Shown: piece after piece, positions 57,110 through 64,000 of the stretch
Numbering within the stretch: the first letter of the stretch is position 1
Layout of the letters: each line of letters begins with the position of its first letter
Origin: Chthonomonas sp. UBA2362
GTDB taxonomy: Bacteria; Armatimonadota; Fimbriimonadia; Fimbriimonadales; Fimbriimonadaceae
Reading direction: 5' to 3'
NCBI GenBank assembly: GCA_002344135.1
Contig: DDTO01000004.1
Coordinates: forward strand, 611,660-675,659
Length of the DNA: 64,000 nucleotides
Translations under genes and position numbers: made by a program
Notes under the pieces: model-generated
What the model saw: the letters and a program-made list of their open reading frames with translations, nothing else
Told to the model about the DNA's origin: nothing
Database searches by the model: none

Positions 57110-57634
57110 CTACGAGCGGGCTCGGCGTCGGCGCAGAAGCGCCAGTCCGCCAAGGCCGAGTACCGCCATGGTGCCGGGCTCGGGCACGTTGCGGAAGTAA
57201 GCCGTGTTGCCGCCACCGGGAAAGTTGCCGTCGACGCGGATGTGGTACCCGAAGTCCTCGACGGTCCCTGTCAGCGTGGTGTAGTTGAAGACCAGCGAGC
57301 TGTTGAGAATGCCGCTGTTCGGGTTAGTCTTCCAACCCGCGATGCCACCGACTCCAGAGAAGTTCGTGTCCCAGTTCCAGCCGTTCTGGTTCACGCCGGT
57401 CGCACCCATGTCGTCATCGTCGTCCAGCGCCCAGACGCCGAAGACTTCCGTCACGTTGTAGGTGTTGCTGTTCCAGAGGATGGTCGGTGCCGCGCCGACG
57501 TTCAGCGTAATCTGGTTGCCGACCCGGTTTACCGAGATACCTGTGAGCGCGGCGACGTTGAACGAGCTGATGCTCTGGGCGGATGCGCCGACGCCTAGCG
57601 CCAGCCCGAAGGCGGTTAGAAACAGTCTGTTCAT
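57110..57634 (-). CDS. PEP-CTERM sorting domain secreted protein
   Basis: A 174-residue protein. Signal peptide MNRLFLTAFGLALGVGASAQ. The body has an acidic run (ALDDDDDMG) and Asn/Gly/Thr-rich strands (GVNQNGWNWDTNFSGVGG). It ends VPEPGTMAVLGLGGLALLRR followed by RRARS, a standard PEP-CTERM tail. AGGAG precedes the ATG. Single-gene unit with its own terminator; upstream sequence is relatively AT-rich. It is one of three PEP-CTERM proteins in the window. Confidence 0.9.
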   Translation of the reverse strand: MNRLFLTAFGLALGVGASAQSISSFNVAALTGISVNRVGNQITLNVGAAPTILWNSNTYNVTEVFGVWALDDDDDMGATGVNQNGWNWDTNFSGVGGIAGWKTNPNSGILNSSLVFNYTTLTGTVEDFGYHIRVDGNFPGGGNTAYFRNVPEPGTMAVLGLGGLALLRRRRARS

Positions 57635-57792
57635 ATTCCTTTACTCCTGATCGTATAGATTGCTCTCAGAGCGCAATGATACATCAAGACGGCAATGCAT
57701 TCTTGTTGGTTCATACAATCTTCAGGTATTTTCCTCATACAGGATTCTGCAATACCGGTCCTTCTACTAGGGTGGCAGGGACGACACTCGTC

Positions 57793-57876
57793 CTGTCATT
57801 TCGAACGGAGCGCCATGGGGTGGAGGGATCTCCGCCGCTACGGCGTGTGGCCTAATCCCGAAGGTCCCTCGCTTCG
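57793..57876. repeat. Dispersed intergenic repeat (family D), copy 1
   Basis: It contains GTCATTTCGAACGGAGCG, GAGGGATCTCC and GGTCCCTCGCTTCG, an imperfect inverted element. A related element, GTCATCCCGAGCGAATCCGA plus GGGATC, is at 63367-63466. Repeats of the form GTCATTCCGAGCG-AGCGAGGGATCT are common between genes in several phyla. The rest of 57635-57900 shows no gene. Confidence 0.6.
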
Positions 57877-57900
57877 TTACCCGCTGTCCGATGACTGGCC

Positions 57901-57906
57901 CATAAT
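57901..57906 (+). promoter_or_regulatory. -10 box of the leaderless MFS gene
   Basis: CATAAT ends 6 bases before the ATG at 57913; no Shine-Dalgarno. Confidence 0.5.
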
Positions 57907-57912
57907 CCAGGC

Positions 57913-59154
57913 ATGAGCCACACCGCGGAGCCCACCCACGCTCCCGCAGGTGGCACGCTCCGCGCATTTAGGCACCGGGACTTCCGGCTCCTGTGGATCG
58001 GAGCGTTCGTCTCGTTCACCGGCAGCTGGGTTCAAAGCGTGGCCCAAGGTTGGCTCGTCTTCGAGTTGACTCGTGACCCCGCAAAACTGGCGCTGGTGAC
58101 CTTCATCGGCATGGCGCCGGTCTCGATCTTCGGGATGTTCGCCGGCACTCTCGCCGATACGCTCAACCGACGGATGGTGCTGATCGCCGCCCAGACGATC
58201 TTTGGCCTCGGCGCGCTCTTCCTTGCCTTTGCCACACTCGGAGGCTTCGTACAGTATTGGCATATTCTTGCGGTTGCAGGGGTATTGGGTCTCGTATCGG
58301 CTATAGAAACGCCGACCCGCCAGTCCATCGTTTCGTCTGTAGTTCCCGAGGAAGATCTGGCTTCTGCGGTTCCTCTCAACGCGCTCACGTTCAACACCGC
58401 GCGAATGGTTGGACCGGCGATCGGGGGCATCCTCCTCGCCCAGTTCGGGCCGGGGACCTGCTATCTCATTAACGGGCTGAGCTATCTGGCGATGATCGCC
58501 TCCGTAGTGGCCCTCCGCGTCGATCTGCGAGCGGTCGGTCGGGAGCCGCAGCCGCTCGGCGATCTCTTGCTGGCGGGTGTTCGCTACACCATGCACGATC
58601 AACGGCTGCGGACCCTCTTCCTCATGGAGGCCACGGTTTCTCTCTTCGGCCTGTTCTACATCGCCCTCATGCCAGCCATCGCCAAAGAGATGTTCCACCT
58701 GGGTCAAGTCGGGCTCGGCAACGCGATGACCTCGATGGGGGTCGGCGCGGTCATCGGACTGCTCACTGTGGCCCGCCTATCGCACTTGCCGTATAAAGCC
58801 ACGGTCGTTCGGTGCGCGATGTCGGCGATCGGGGTCGGTCTCGTGGGCCTTTCGTTCGCGCCATCGCCGTGGGTCGCGTTTCCGCTCTTCGCCTTGATCG
58901 GCGGGGCGGGCGTGATGCAGTTCAACACGACGAACACCCTGTTCCAGTTGCTTTCGCCACCGGAATTGCGGGGCCGCGTCATCGCAATGCACATTTGGGC
59001 TTTGTCCGGGCTGGCGCCCTTCGGTGCGCTGTTCTTCGGGTGGCTGGCTCGGCAAGCCGGCCTGCGCGAGGCCCTCCTCGTGGGAGGCAGTTGCGTCACC
59101 GCCGGCGCCGTCCTCGGTTGGATTCATCGGCGCCGGCTTGCAGGTGTATCGTAG
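57913..59154 (+). CDS. MFS exporter (EntS-like, DHA3 family)
   Basis: A 413-residue transporter with 12 predicted membrane helices. FRHRDFRLLWIGAFVSFTGS followed by WVQSVAQGWLVFELTRDP is the start of the EntS/MFS_3 group. ADTLNRRMVLIAAQ is loop 2-3, and ETPTRQSIVSSVVPEEDLAS-AVPLNALTFN is highly conserved in the group. Members export siderophores, macrolides or other small molecules; the substrate here is not known. Leaderless start at 57913. Transcribed alone, convergent with the secreted protein at 59163. Confidence 0.92.
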   Translation: MSHTAEPTHAPAGGTLRAFRHRDFRLLWIGAFVSFTGSWVQSVAQGWLVFELTRDPAKLALVTFIGMAPVSIFGMFAGTLADTLNRRMVLIAAQTIFGLGALFLAFATLGGFVQYWHILAVAGVLGLVSAIETPTRQSIVSSVVPEEDLASAVPLNALTFNTARMVGPAIGGILLAQFGPGTCYLINGLSYLAMIASVVALRVDLRAVGREPQPLGDLLLAGVRYTMHDQRLRTLFLMEATVSLFGLFYIALMPAIAKEMFHLGQVGLGNAMTSMGVGAVIGLLTVARLSHLPYKATVVRCAMSAIGVGLVGLSFAPSPWVAFPLFALIGGAGVMQFNTTNTLFQLLSPPELRGRVIAMHIWALSGLAPFGALFFGWLARQAGLREALLVGGSCVTAGAVLGWIHRRRLAGVS

Positions 59155-59162
59155 TTCCCCAA

Positions 59163-60230
59163 TTATTGGAAGCGAATGTTGTCCACCTCCACGGTGAAGG
59201 GGAAGAGCGGTCCGGGTGTCCAGCCTGTCGAATTCCACTCGATGCGGGCAAGCACTCTTCCGGTACCCGGCTCGAAGTAGTTGGGAAAGACGCTGCCTGG
59301 GATGAACCGGGCATAGCTAGTCAGTACTTGAGGCAGCTGGACGGGTGCGCTCGGCTGCGCCACTCCGACGTCCCATGAGGCTGTAGTCCAGTCGTAGAGG
59401 GCCAGACGCTGATAGGCCGTGCTGCTCAAGGCGCGCGCAGACCACCGCACGCTGAAGCCGCTCGTCGAGTTTGCGGCCGGCGCGATCCCTACGATGGTGA
59501 CCGAGGCCTTGAACGTCGGATCATTCTGAACGGTGAGCGAGCCGTTGTTGAACTGGGTAAGGAAGGGATGGCCCGTCGATGGACTGTGGTTCTGTACCGC
59601 CACGCCAGACAAGAAGCCTCCGCTGTGCGCCACGGTATTGAGCGGGATCAGGTAGACGTCGTCGTAGTAGCAGCCGGTTGCGCCCGCGACAAATGGTAAC
59701 TCGTACGTTGCCATCGAGAAGCGAGCAGTTTGGCCCGGCGGCATGTTCGCGGGTAGCGCGAGGGATCCCGCAAGGGTCCGCCACGTCGGCGGACTGGTCG
59801 CCGGTGCGGCCACCACGGGGATAGAGAAGAGCTTCCCTGCGCCGTTCATGCTGGGAAAGATCGTAACGCCGGCGTGCGAATAGAGTTGCCTCTGCACCCC
59901 GTTAGGTCGCCCGCCGGCCTCGAAGACCATCATCATGTTCGGGTAATCGGCAACGAATCCCTGCACGAGCGACCTCCAAGGAGGGAGGTGAACCACCGTC
60001 ATGCCTTGCGGGGTTCCGAGAACGTTGCCATATCCCAGTTCGGGAGCCCCCCAAGTCATCCAGTTGGTGAGAAAGCCGTACTGCGGATACGGAAAACCTC
60101 CGCCGATCGGCACGTGGGACTCGAATCCGCCGTTCTTGAGCGGGTTCTGAGCAGATGCCGGCGTGCTCGCCATCATAGGGACGAGTAAGGAGATCAGGCC
60201 GAGGGTGAGTTTCGTGCGTGAGTTCTTCAT
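59163..60230 (-). CDS. Secreted protein with NGGFE-type carbohydrate-binding-like domain
   Basis: A 355-residue exported protein. Signal peptide to about SAQNP; the mature chain begins NPLKNGGFESHVPIGGGFPY, the typical first strand of DUF642/CBM-like galactose-binding modules. Residues 35-180 form this domain (GATGCYYDDVYLIPLN is its closing motif with the conserved DDV). The second half is another beta-sandwich (SVRWSARALSSTAYQRLALY) ending FTVEVDNIRFQ. There is no PEP-CTERM tail. Binding to sugars is inferred only from fold similarity. Promoter region is between 60231 and 60356. Confidence 0.7.
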   Translation of the reverse strand: MKNSRTKLTLGLISLLVPMMASTPASAQNPLKNGGFESHVPIGGGFPYPQYGFLTNWMTWGAPELGYGNVLGTPQGMTVVHLPPWRSLVQGFVADYPNMMMVFEAGGRPNGVQRQLYSHAGVTIFPSMNGAGKLFSIPVVAAPATSPPTWRTLAGSLALPANMPPGQTARFSMATYELPFVAGATGCYYDDVYLIPLNTVAHSGGFLSGVAVQNHSPSTGHPFLTQFNNGSLTVQNDPTFKASVTIVGIAPAANSTSGFSVRWSARALSSTAYQRLALYDWTTASWDVGVAQPSAPVQLPQVLTSYARFIPGSVFPNYFEPGTGRVLARIEWNSTGWTPGPLFPFTVEVDNIRFQ

Positions 60231-60373
60231 GTAATTCCGTTTTCTGGATCGCCGGGGCTAGAGGCATGCTCGATCGCTGGCGTCTCACCCATTATGCGTT
60301 TCACCCGTGACGGCGTCGTGACGAACCCGACCGGCAGGTCGCAAGACCCAGACCGGTATCCTAGCCCGTAGCC

Positions 60374-60916
60374 ATGCGCCGGCCCATCTTCCTCGACCGC
60401 GACGGCGTCATCAACGTCGACATCGTCCCCTACGTTTGCCGGCTCGAAGACTTTCGACTCTTCGACTGGACCGTCGAAGCTCTCACCCTCCTCGATCGCG
60501 CGGGATTCGACATCTTCGTGATCTCGAACCAGCAGGGTGTGGCCCTCGGCCTGACTCCGCCAGAAGTGCTCAGCCAGGTCGACGCGGCCATCCAAGACGC
60601 GATCGCGCCGTATGGGTTTCAAATCAAGAGCTTCTATTACTGCACCGCTCACGACGGCGAGAGTCATCCTTGGCGAAAGCCTGCGCCCGGCATGATCCTC
60701 GCCGCGCGCGACGAATTCGGCCTCGACCTCGAAAGCGCCTTCATGATCGGGGATAAGGACACCGACATGGAATGCGGCATCCGGGCCGGCTGTCGCCCCC
60801 TGCTGGTCATGTCCGGGGTCACTCCGCACGGCGGGGAGAAGTGGTTCGCCCACCCTCCGGAGCGCGTCTTCGAATCCCTCCTCGAAGCCGCCGTCTGGGT
60901 TACTTCAGGTGCTTGA
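60374..60916 (+). CDS. gmhB: HAD-IIIA phosphatase (GmhB/HisB-N type)
   Basis: A 180-residue D-glycero-manno-heptose 1,7-bisphosphate phosphatase-like enzyme. The HAD motif is FLDRDGVIN with nucleophile Asp-8 and acid Asp-10, motif II SNQQGVALG, Lys in WRKPAPGMI, and acidic motif IV MIGDKDTDMECG. The zinc loop of GmhB (C-x-H and C-x-C) is mostly lost: only CTAH remains and the second pair reads HPW. So the substrate could be heptose, histidinol phosphate or another sugar phosphate. A TATCCT box lies 11 bases upstream. It overlaps the convergent esterase gene by 17 bases. Confidence 0.85.
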   Translation: MRRPIFLDRDGVINVDIVPYVCRLEDFRLFDWTVEALTLLDRAGFDIFVISNQQGVALGLTPPEVLSQVDAAIQDAIAPYGFQIKSFYYCTAHDGESHPWRKPAPGMILAARDEFGLDLESAFMIGDKDTDMECGIRAGCRPLLVMSGVTPHGGEKWFAHPPERVFESLLEAAVWVTSGA

Positions 60917-61727
60917 GGATGAAGTCGAGCCCCTTGTCGAGAGCCTCGCGAAAGGCCTTGCGCTTGGCCGGATCGTCGCCTCCGTCGCTATGTCCCATGC
61001 CCTCGATAAAAACCGCGTCGACCGGAATCTTGGCCTGATCGAGCTTCTCCTTCAGGCGTTTGCTTTGCACGATCGGCACGAGTTCGTCCGCCGTCCCGTG
61101 AACGATGAAGGTTGGCACACCCTTGGCAATGTAGCTCATCGGGCTGGCTTCCTCCACGTCCTTGGCGGATTCCGATTTCGGCTTGCCGAAGACCGCTTGG
61201 TACAAGAAGTCGAAGGTCGCTGGGAAGTCTCGTCCGAGATCGCTCGGACCGAAGATGTCCAGGACCGCCCCCACCTTGCTCGACTCCTTAGGGAAGTGCT
61301 CCGGCTTAGGGTCGCGTGTGTCCCTGTAGCCGAGTAACAGCGAGAGGTGCCCTCCCGCGCTCGCTCCACCGGCCGCGACCCGCTTCGGGTCGATCTCGTA
61401 CTTGCTCGCGTTCGCGCGCAGGTAGCGGACCGCGGTCTGCACGTCGTCGATCATTGCCGGCCACTTCGAGCGAGGAGCGAGCCGATACTGCACCGTCGCC
61501 GCCAGGAAGCCCTTGGCCGCCGCGCCCTGACACAGCTCGCTCATATCTTGCCGCTTGCCCCCCATCCATGCCCCACCATGAACTGCGACGAAGACCGGAG
61601 AGGGTCCTGACTTGGGCGCGGTCGGGTAGTAAATGTCCATCTTCAGTTCGTCGCTTCCGACCTTCGCGTAAACGACGTCGAGATCCACTTTCGGCGTGGT
61701 GAGGAGGAGTAAGGTGGCGATGATCAT
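60900..61727 (-). CDS. Alpha/beta hydrolase (feruloyl/acetyl-esterase-like, BD-FAE type)
   Basis: A 275-residue exported or periplasmic esterase with a short leader (MIIATLLLLTTPKVDLD). The oxyanion motif HGGAW is at 50-54, nucleophile Ser-123 in GGASAGGHL, Asp-214 in HGTADELVP and His-246 in GMGHSDGG. The order and spacing match polysaccharide-associated acetyl or feruloyl esterases, so action on plant or algal glycans is plausible. TATAAA (61736-61741, minus) lies 8 bases upstream of the ATG; no ribosome binding site. Confidence 0.88.
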   Translation of the reverse strand: MIIATLLLLTTPKVDLDVVYAKVGSDELKMDIYYPTAPKSGPSPVFVAVHGGAWMGGKRQDMSELCQGAAAKGFLAATVQYRLAPRSKWPAMIDDVQTAVRYLRANASKYEIDPKRVAAGGASAGGHLSLLLGYRDTRDPKPEHFPKESSKVGAVLDIFGPSDLGRDFPATFDFLYQAVFGKPKSESAKDVEEASPMSYIAKGVPTFIVHGTADELVPIVQSKRLKEKLDQAKIPVDAVFIEGMGHSDGGDDPAKRKAFREALDKGLDFILKHLK

Positions 61728-61748
61728 GCGATTAGTTTATACGCTGCG

Positions 61749-61867
61749 CCTTTGGAGTGCGCGGGCTCGACCGCGCTTTTCGCCCTTCTCCATCCCGGTA
61801 GCCCGCGGATGGCTTGTGCCGCGGGAAGACGACGCGGAGCCGAGGGCGCGAACCATCCCGCGGCTAC
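61749..61867. repeat. Repeat pair: family C copy 2 and family A copy 3
   Basis: Bases 61749-61780 match 50967-50998 in inverted orientation (30 of 32). Bases 61797-61867 are a family A element starting GGTAGCC and ending GGCTAC, with 32 bases identical to the reverse complement of 53486-53517. They fill the gap between the esterase and map genes. Confidence 0.8.
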
Positions 61868-61880
61868 GCCACTCCGACGC

Positions 61881-62630
61881 TCACTCCGAGGTCAAGATAT
61901 CCGGCCCGTCCTTCGTGATCGCCACCGTATGCTCGTAGTGGGCGCTCAGTTTGCCGTCGGCGGTAACCACGGTCCATTTGTCGGCCAGCGTCCGGACCTT
62001 GAAGGTGCCTTGGTTCACCATTGGCTCAATGCAGATCGTCATGCCTTCCTTGATCGCCGGACCCTTTCCCGGCTTTCCGAAGTTAGGGACGCTGGGCTCC
62101 TCGTGAACGCTCGTGCCGACACCGTGTCCGACGAGGTCCTTCACCACCGAATATCCGTGGCGCTCGACGTAGCGCTGGATCGTGGCGCCGATGTCTCCGA
62201 TTCGATTGCCGATTCTGGCTTTCGCGATACCCTGCATGAGGCTTTCGCGGGTGACGTTCATCAGGCGCTGGGCCTCCTCGCTCACTCTCCCCACCGCATA
62301 CGTCCACGCACCGTCCGCCACCCATCCGTTCAGAGTGACCCCGAAGTCGAGATCGACGATGTCGCCTTCCTGCAGCACCCGGTCGTCGGGGATGCCGTGG
62401 ATCACGACTTCGTTGACAGAAATGCAGGTTGCCGCGGGGTAGTTCCTGTAGTGAAGAAAGCTGGGGATGCCGCCCGCTTCGCGAATGAGCCTCTCGGCAA
62501 GGGCGTCAAGCTCGCGCGGCGTTGTTTTGCCGGGGACGATCGACTCTGACACGATTCGTAAAGTCCGCGCGACCACCCGCCCAGCGGCTCGCATCATCTC
62601 AATTTCGTGGGGCTTCTTGTAGACGATCAT
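61881..62630 (-). CDS. map: Methionine aminopeptidase, type I
   Basis: A 249-residue enzyme that removes N-terminal Met from new proteins. The five metal ligands are in place: Asp-95 (VDLDFG), Asp-106 (WVADGAW), His-169 (DLVGHGVGTSVHE), Glu-202 (CIEPMVN) and Glu-233 (HYEHTV). INEVVIHGIP-type sequence (SVNEVVIHGIP) is also conserved. The ATG overlaps the adk stop by 4 bases, giving the common adk-map pair. infA and ribosomal proteins that often follow are absent. Confidence 0.96.
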   Translation of the reverse strand: MIVYKKPHEIEMMRAAGRVVARTLRIVSESIVPGKTTPRELDALAERLIREAGGIPSFLHYRNYPAATCISVNEVVIHGIPDDRVLQEGDIVDLDFGVTLNGWVADGAWTYAVGRVSEEAQRLMNVTRESLMQGIAKARIGNRIGDIGATIQRYVERHGYSVVKDLVGHGVGTSVHEEPSVPNFGKPGKGPAIKEGMTICIEPMVNQGTFKVRTLADKWTVVTADGKLSAHYEHTVAITKDGPDILTSE

Positions 62631-63274
62631 CGGCGGAGGCCCGCGACGATTTGTTCGTACACGTCCTCCGGCGACTTGCTGCCGTCCACCTTCAGGAGTT
62701 TGTCCTTGCCGGCGTAGTAGTCGATCACCGGGCTGGTGTTCTCGTGGAAGACACGCAGCCGATCGCGGATCGTCTCTGGCTGGTCGTCGGTGCGGACGAA
62801 TAGCGGTCCGTTGCACTTATCGCAAAGCCCCTCTCGCTTGGGCGGCTTGCTAGCGCTGTGGTAGATCTCGCCGCACTTCGTGCATCCCATCCGTCCGCTC
62901 AGGCGCCCGATCACGACCTCGTCGTCCACTTCGATCGAAACGACCTCGTCGATGTCCATGCCCATGTCGGCCAGCATCTCGTCCAAGGCTTCGGCCTGTT
63001 TGACGGTTCGAGGGAAGCCGTCGAGGATGAAGCCGCACTTGCGGACCTCGTCGGTCCGGATACGCTTGGCCATCATCTCGATCGTGACGCCGTTCGGCAC
63101 CAGTTCGCCGTGGTCGATGTAGCGCTTGGCAAGGCGGCCCAGGTCGGTTTCCGCCTCGATCTCGGAGCGAAAGATCACGCCCGAAGACAGCGGCTTCATA
63201 CCGAGCCGCTCTTCGAGCATCGCAGCCTGAGTGCCCTTGCCGACACCGGGCGGTCCGATGAGAATGATCCTCAT
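62627..63274 (-). CDS. adk: Adenylate kinase
   Basis: A 215-residue kinase that equilibrates AMP, ADP and ATP. P-loop GPPGVGKGT (7-15), AMP-site segment SSGVIFRSEIE, and DGFPRTVKQAEALD are clear. The LID carries four cysteines (131, 134, 151, 154) in CTKC and CDKC, so it is the zinc-binding form. A CATAAT box (63288-63293, minus) stands 13 bases before the ATG. It is coupled to map. The upstream frame to 63517 is non-coding and runs through a repeat. Confidence 0.97.
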   Translation of the reverse strand: MRIILIGPPGVGKGTQAAMLEERLGMKPLSSGVIFRSEIEAETDLGRLAKRYIDHGELVPNGVTIEMMAKRIRTDEVRKCGFILDGFPRTVKQAEALDEMLADMGMDIDEVVSIEVDDEVVIGRLSGRMGCTKCGEIYHSASKPPKREGLCDKCNGPLFVRTDDQPETIRDRLRVFHENTSPVIDYYAGKDKLLKVDGSKSPEDVYEQIVAGLRR

Positions 63275-63366
63275 GTAGGTCGCGCAAATTATGCGACGTC
63301 GGCGAGCGCTCCCGCTCGATTCGCCGCGGCCAACTCGATCTTCAGGTGCCCATCGGATTCGCCGGT

Positions 63367-63466
63367 TCGTCATCCCGAGCGAATCCGAGGGATCGTCCCG
63401 GGCCAGCACGCCCGGCGAGATGCCTCCGTTCTGCTTCGTTACGGTCGGGAAGACCGCTCCCAGCGG
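63367..63466. repeat. Dispersed intergenic repeat (family D), copy 2
   Basis: Starts GTCATCCCGAGCGAATCCGA and GGGATC and ends TTCGTTACGGTCGGGAAGAC, resembling 57793-57876. It lies between adk and the fragment at 63486; the rest of 63294-63485 shows only a CACAAT box at 63471-63476. Confidence 0.5.
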
Positions 63467-63485
63467 GTGCCACAATGCAGGGTTC

Positions 63486-63596
63486 ATGAGCAACCTGGGC
63501 ATCACCCCTCGGGCCACCGACTACAGCGAGTGGTGCAACGACCGTGCTCACGACAAAGTTGAAGAGGTCCACTGTAAACTGGTCGAATCCCGGTAA
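63486..63596 (+). pseudogene. Fragment resembling the N-terminus of prolyl-tRNA synthetase
   Basis: A 36-codon open frame starting MSNLGITPRATDYSEWCNDR. The first 18 residues look like the start of ProRS (I-T-P-R-x-x-D-Y-S-x-W-Y-N-D). After that the match stops, where ProRS would continue with VVLRAELADYSPVRG. A CACAAT box lies 9 bases upstream, so promoter and start appear intact. This may be a remnant left by recombination near the family D repeat, or an assembly joint. I judge by motif memory only. Confidence 0.4.
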
Positions 63597-63616
63597 GAGT
63601 GTGATACAGTGGTTGC

Positions 63617-64000
63617 GTGACCGCACTCTTGCTGCTCTGCGCACTGATCGCCCCCCCCCGGGCTTAGCGTCACAGCCTAGTCCGCCAGCGATCTGGATCG
63701 AGTGGGACGTGCGGGGGAAGGAGTTGAGTCCGAACATTGAGACGGAGACGCTCCAGGAGGCTCGTTTCGAACTATCCGTGGAGAATGACCCGATGGGAGA
63801 CTGGAGTCTGACCGGCTACCAATGGTCCTATCGATATCCGCCGCTCCCGGGCCAGTCGATTCCGGCCAATGCGTGCCGGTGCTCGCGCAAGGTCTGAACA
63901 ACCGCAATGCGACCGGGATCGCGCAGGGACCGGGCATTTTCCGGGCCGAGTGTACGGTGAAGCTATTGAACCCGCAGGGGCAGCCGGTCGATGTGATCGT
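63617..64000 (+). pseudogene. Secreted protein gene with two apparent frameshifts, cut by window end
   Basis: TACAGT (63605-63610) ends 6 bases before GTG 63617, which opens a signal peptide (MTALLLLCALIA). A nine-C run (63651-63659) then shifts the frame: one more base would join PPPGLASQPSPPAIWIEWDV and the following 60 residues (ETETLQEARFELSVENDPMG). Near 63869 a second one-base gap is needed to continue as VPVLAQGLNNRNATGIAQGP and AECTVKLLNPQGQPVDVI to the window edge. It is either a decayed gene or poor sequence. Family unknown. Confidence 0.5.

Noticed and set aside
61752..62549. Plus-strand open frame opposite map
   Set aside because: It is the antisense shadow of map plus repeats; map has all five metal ligands on the other strand.

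Overview
This 64 kb window is GC-rich chromosomal DNA packed with genes on both strands. I see no tRNA, rRNA, CRISPR array, insertion sequence, prophage or replication origin. Housekeeping genes (eno, rpmA-rplU, tyrS, rplJ-rplL, gpmA, scpAB, mnmG, map, adk) are mixed with many secreted proteins. Several of the secreted proteins end in a PEP-CTERM type sorting tail (PEP motif, hydrophobic stretch, Arg-rich end). HAF repeats with a dockerin-like end, BNR/Asp-box repeats, DUF4139, a GH109-like TAT oxidoreductase and pseudopilins fit a free-living member of the Armatimonadota (Fimbriimonadia-like) or a neighbouring phylum. That placement is inference from gene content only.

Layout. 1-8.5 kb: 3' end of eno, DUF4139 protein, BFN-type protein, LuxR-type regulator, histidine phosphatase, porin-like barrel, DCC-family protein, rplU-rpmA and tyrS. 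8.5-14.4 kb: secreted proteins (BNR-repeat protein, a frameshifted PEP-CTERM protein, a subtilase, an unknown). 14.5-18 kb: a 21-bp tandem array, hutH, two sugar-type ABC permeases. 18-21 kb: L10 leader, rplJ-rplL, a CBS/DUF21 protein, gpmA. 21-24 kb: an STN-domain secreted protein and scpA-scpB. 24.2-33.8 kb: a long minus-strand operon starting with a SARP/AfsR-like regulator, then moaA, moaC-mog fusion, moeA, moaD, a moaE-moeB-rhodanese fusion, and an M1-like peptidase; it encodes nearly all of molybdenum cofactor synthesis. 33.9-36.6 kb: three pseudopilin genes. 36.7-40.1 kb: a NatA/NatB-type exporter whose two genes are separated by two opposite-strand genes. 40-49 kb: CheY-like regulator, MutL/GlmL-family ATPase, trypsin-like and HtrA proteases, GH109-like oxidoreductase, aldolase/dehydrogenase fusion. 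49-53.4 kb: mnmG, feoA, feoB. 53.6-64 kb: more secreted proteins, an MFS exporter, a GmhB-like phosphatase, an esterase, adk-map, and a disturbed right edge with a ProRS-like fragment and a frameshifted secreted gene.

Expression signals form two classes. Secreted-protein and ribosomal-protein genes usually have a leader with a clear Shine-Dalgarno. At least sixteen other genes have a TANNNT or CATAAT box ending only 6-9 bases before the start codon and no Shine-Dalgarno, which points to leaderless transcripts. Intergenic DNA holds at least four families of dispersed inverted repeats. The most unusual single element is a helically phased array of palindromic 21-bp units directly upstream of the hutH promoter. 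I did not find a clear new defence or mobile system.
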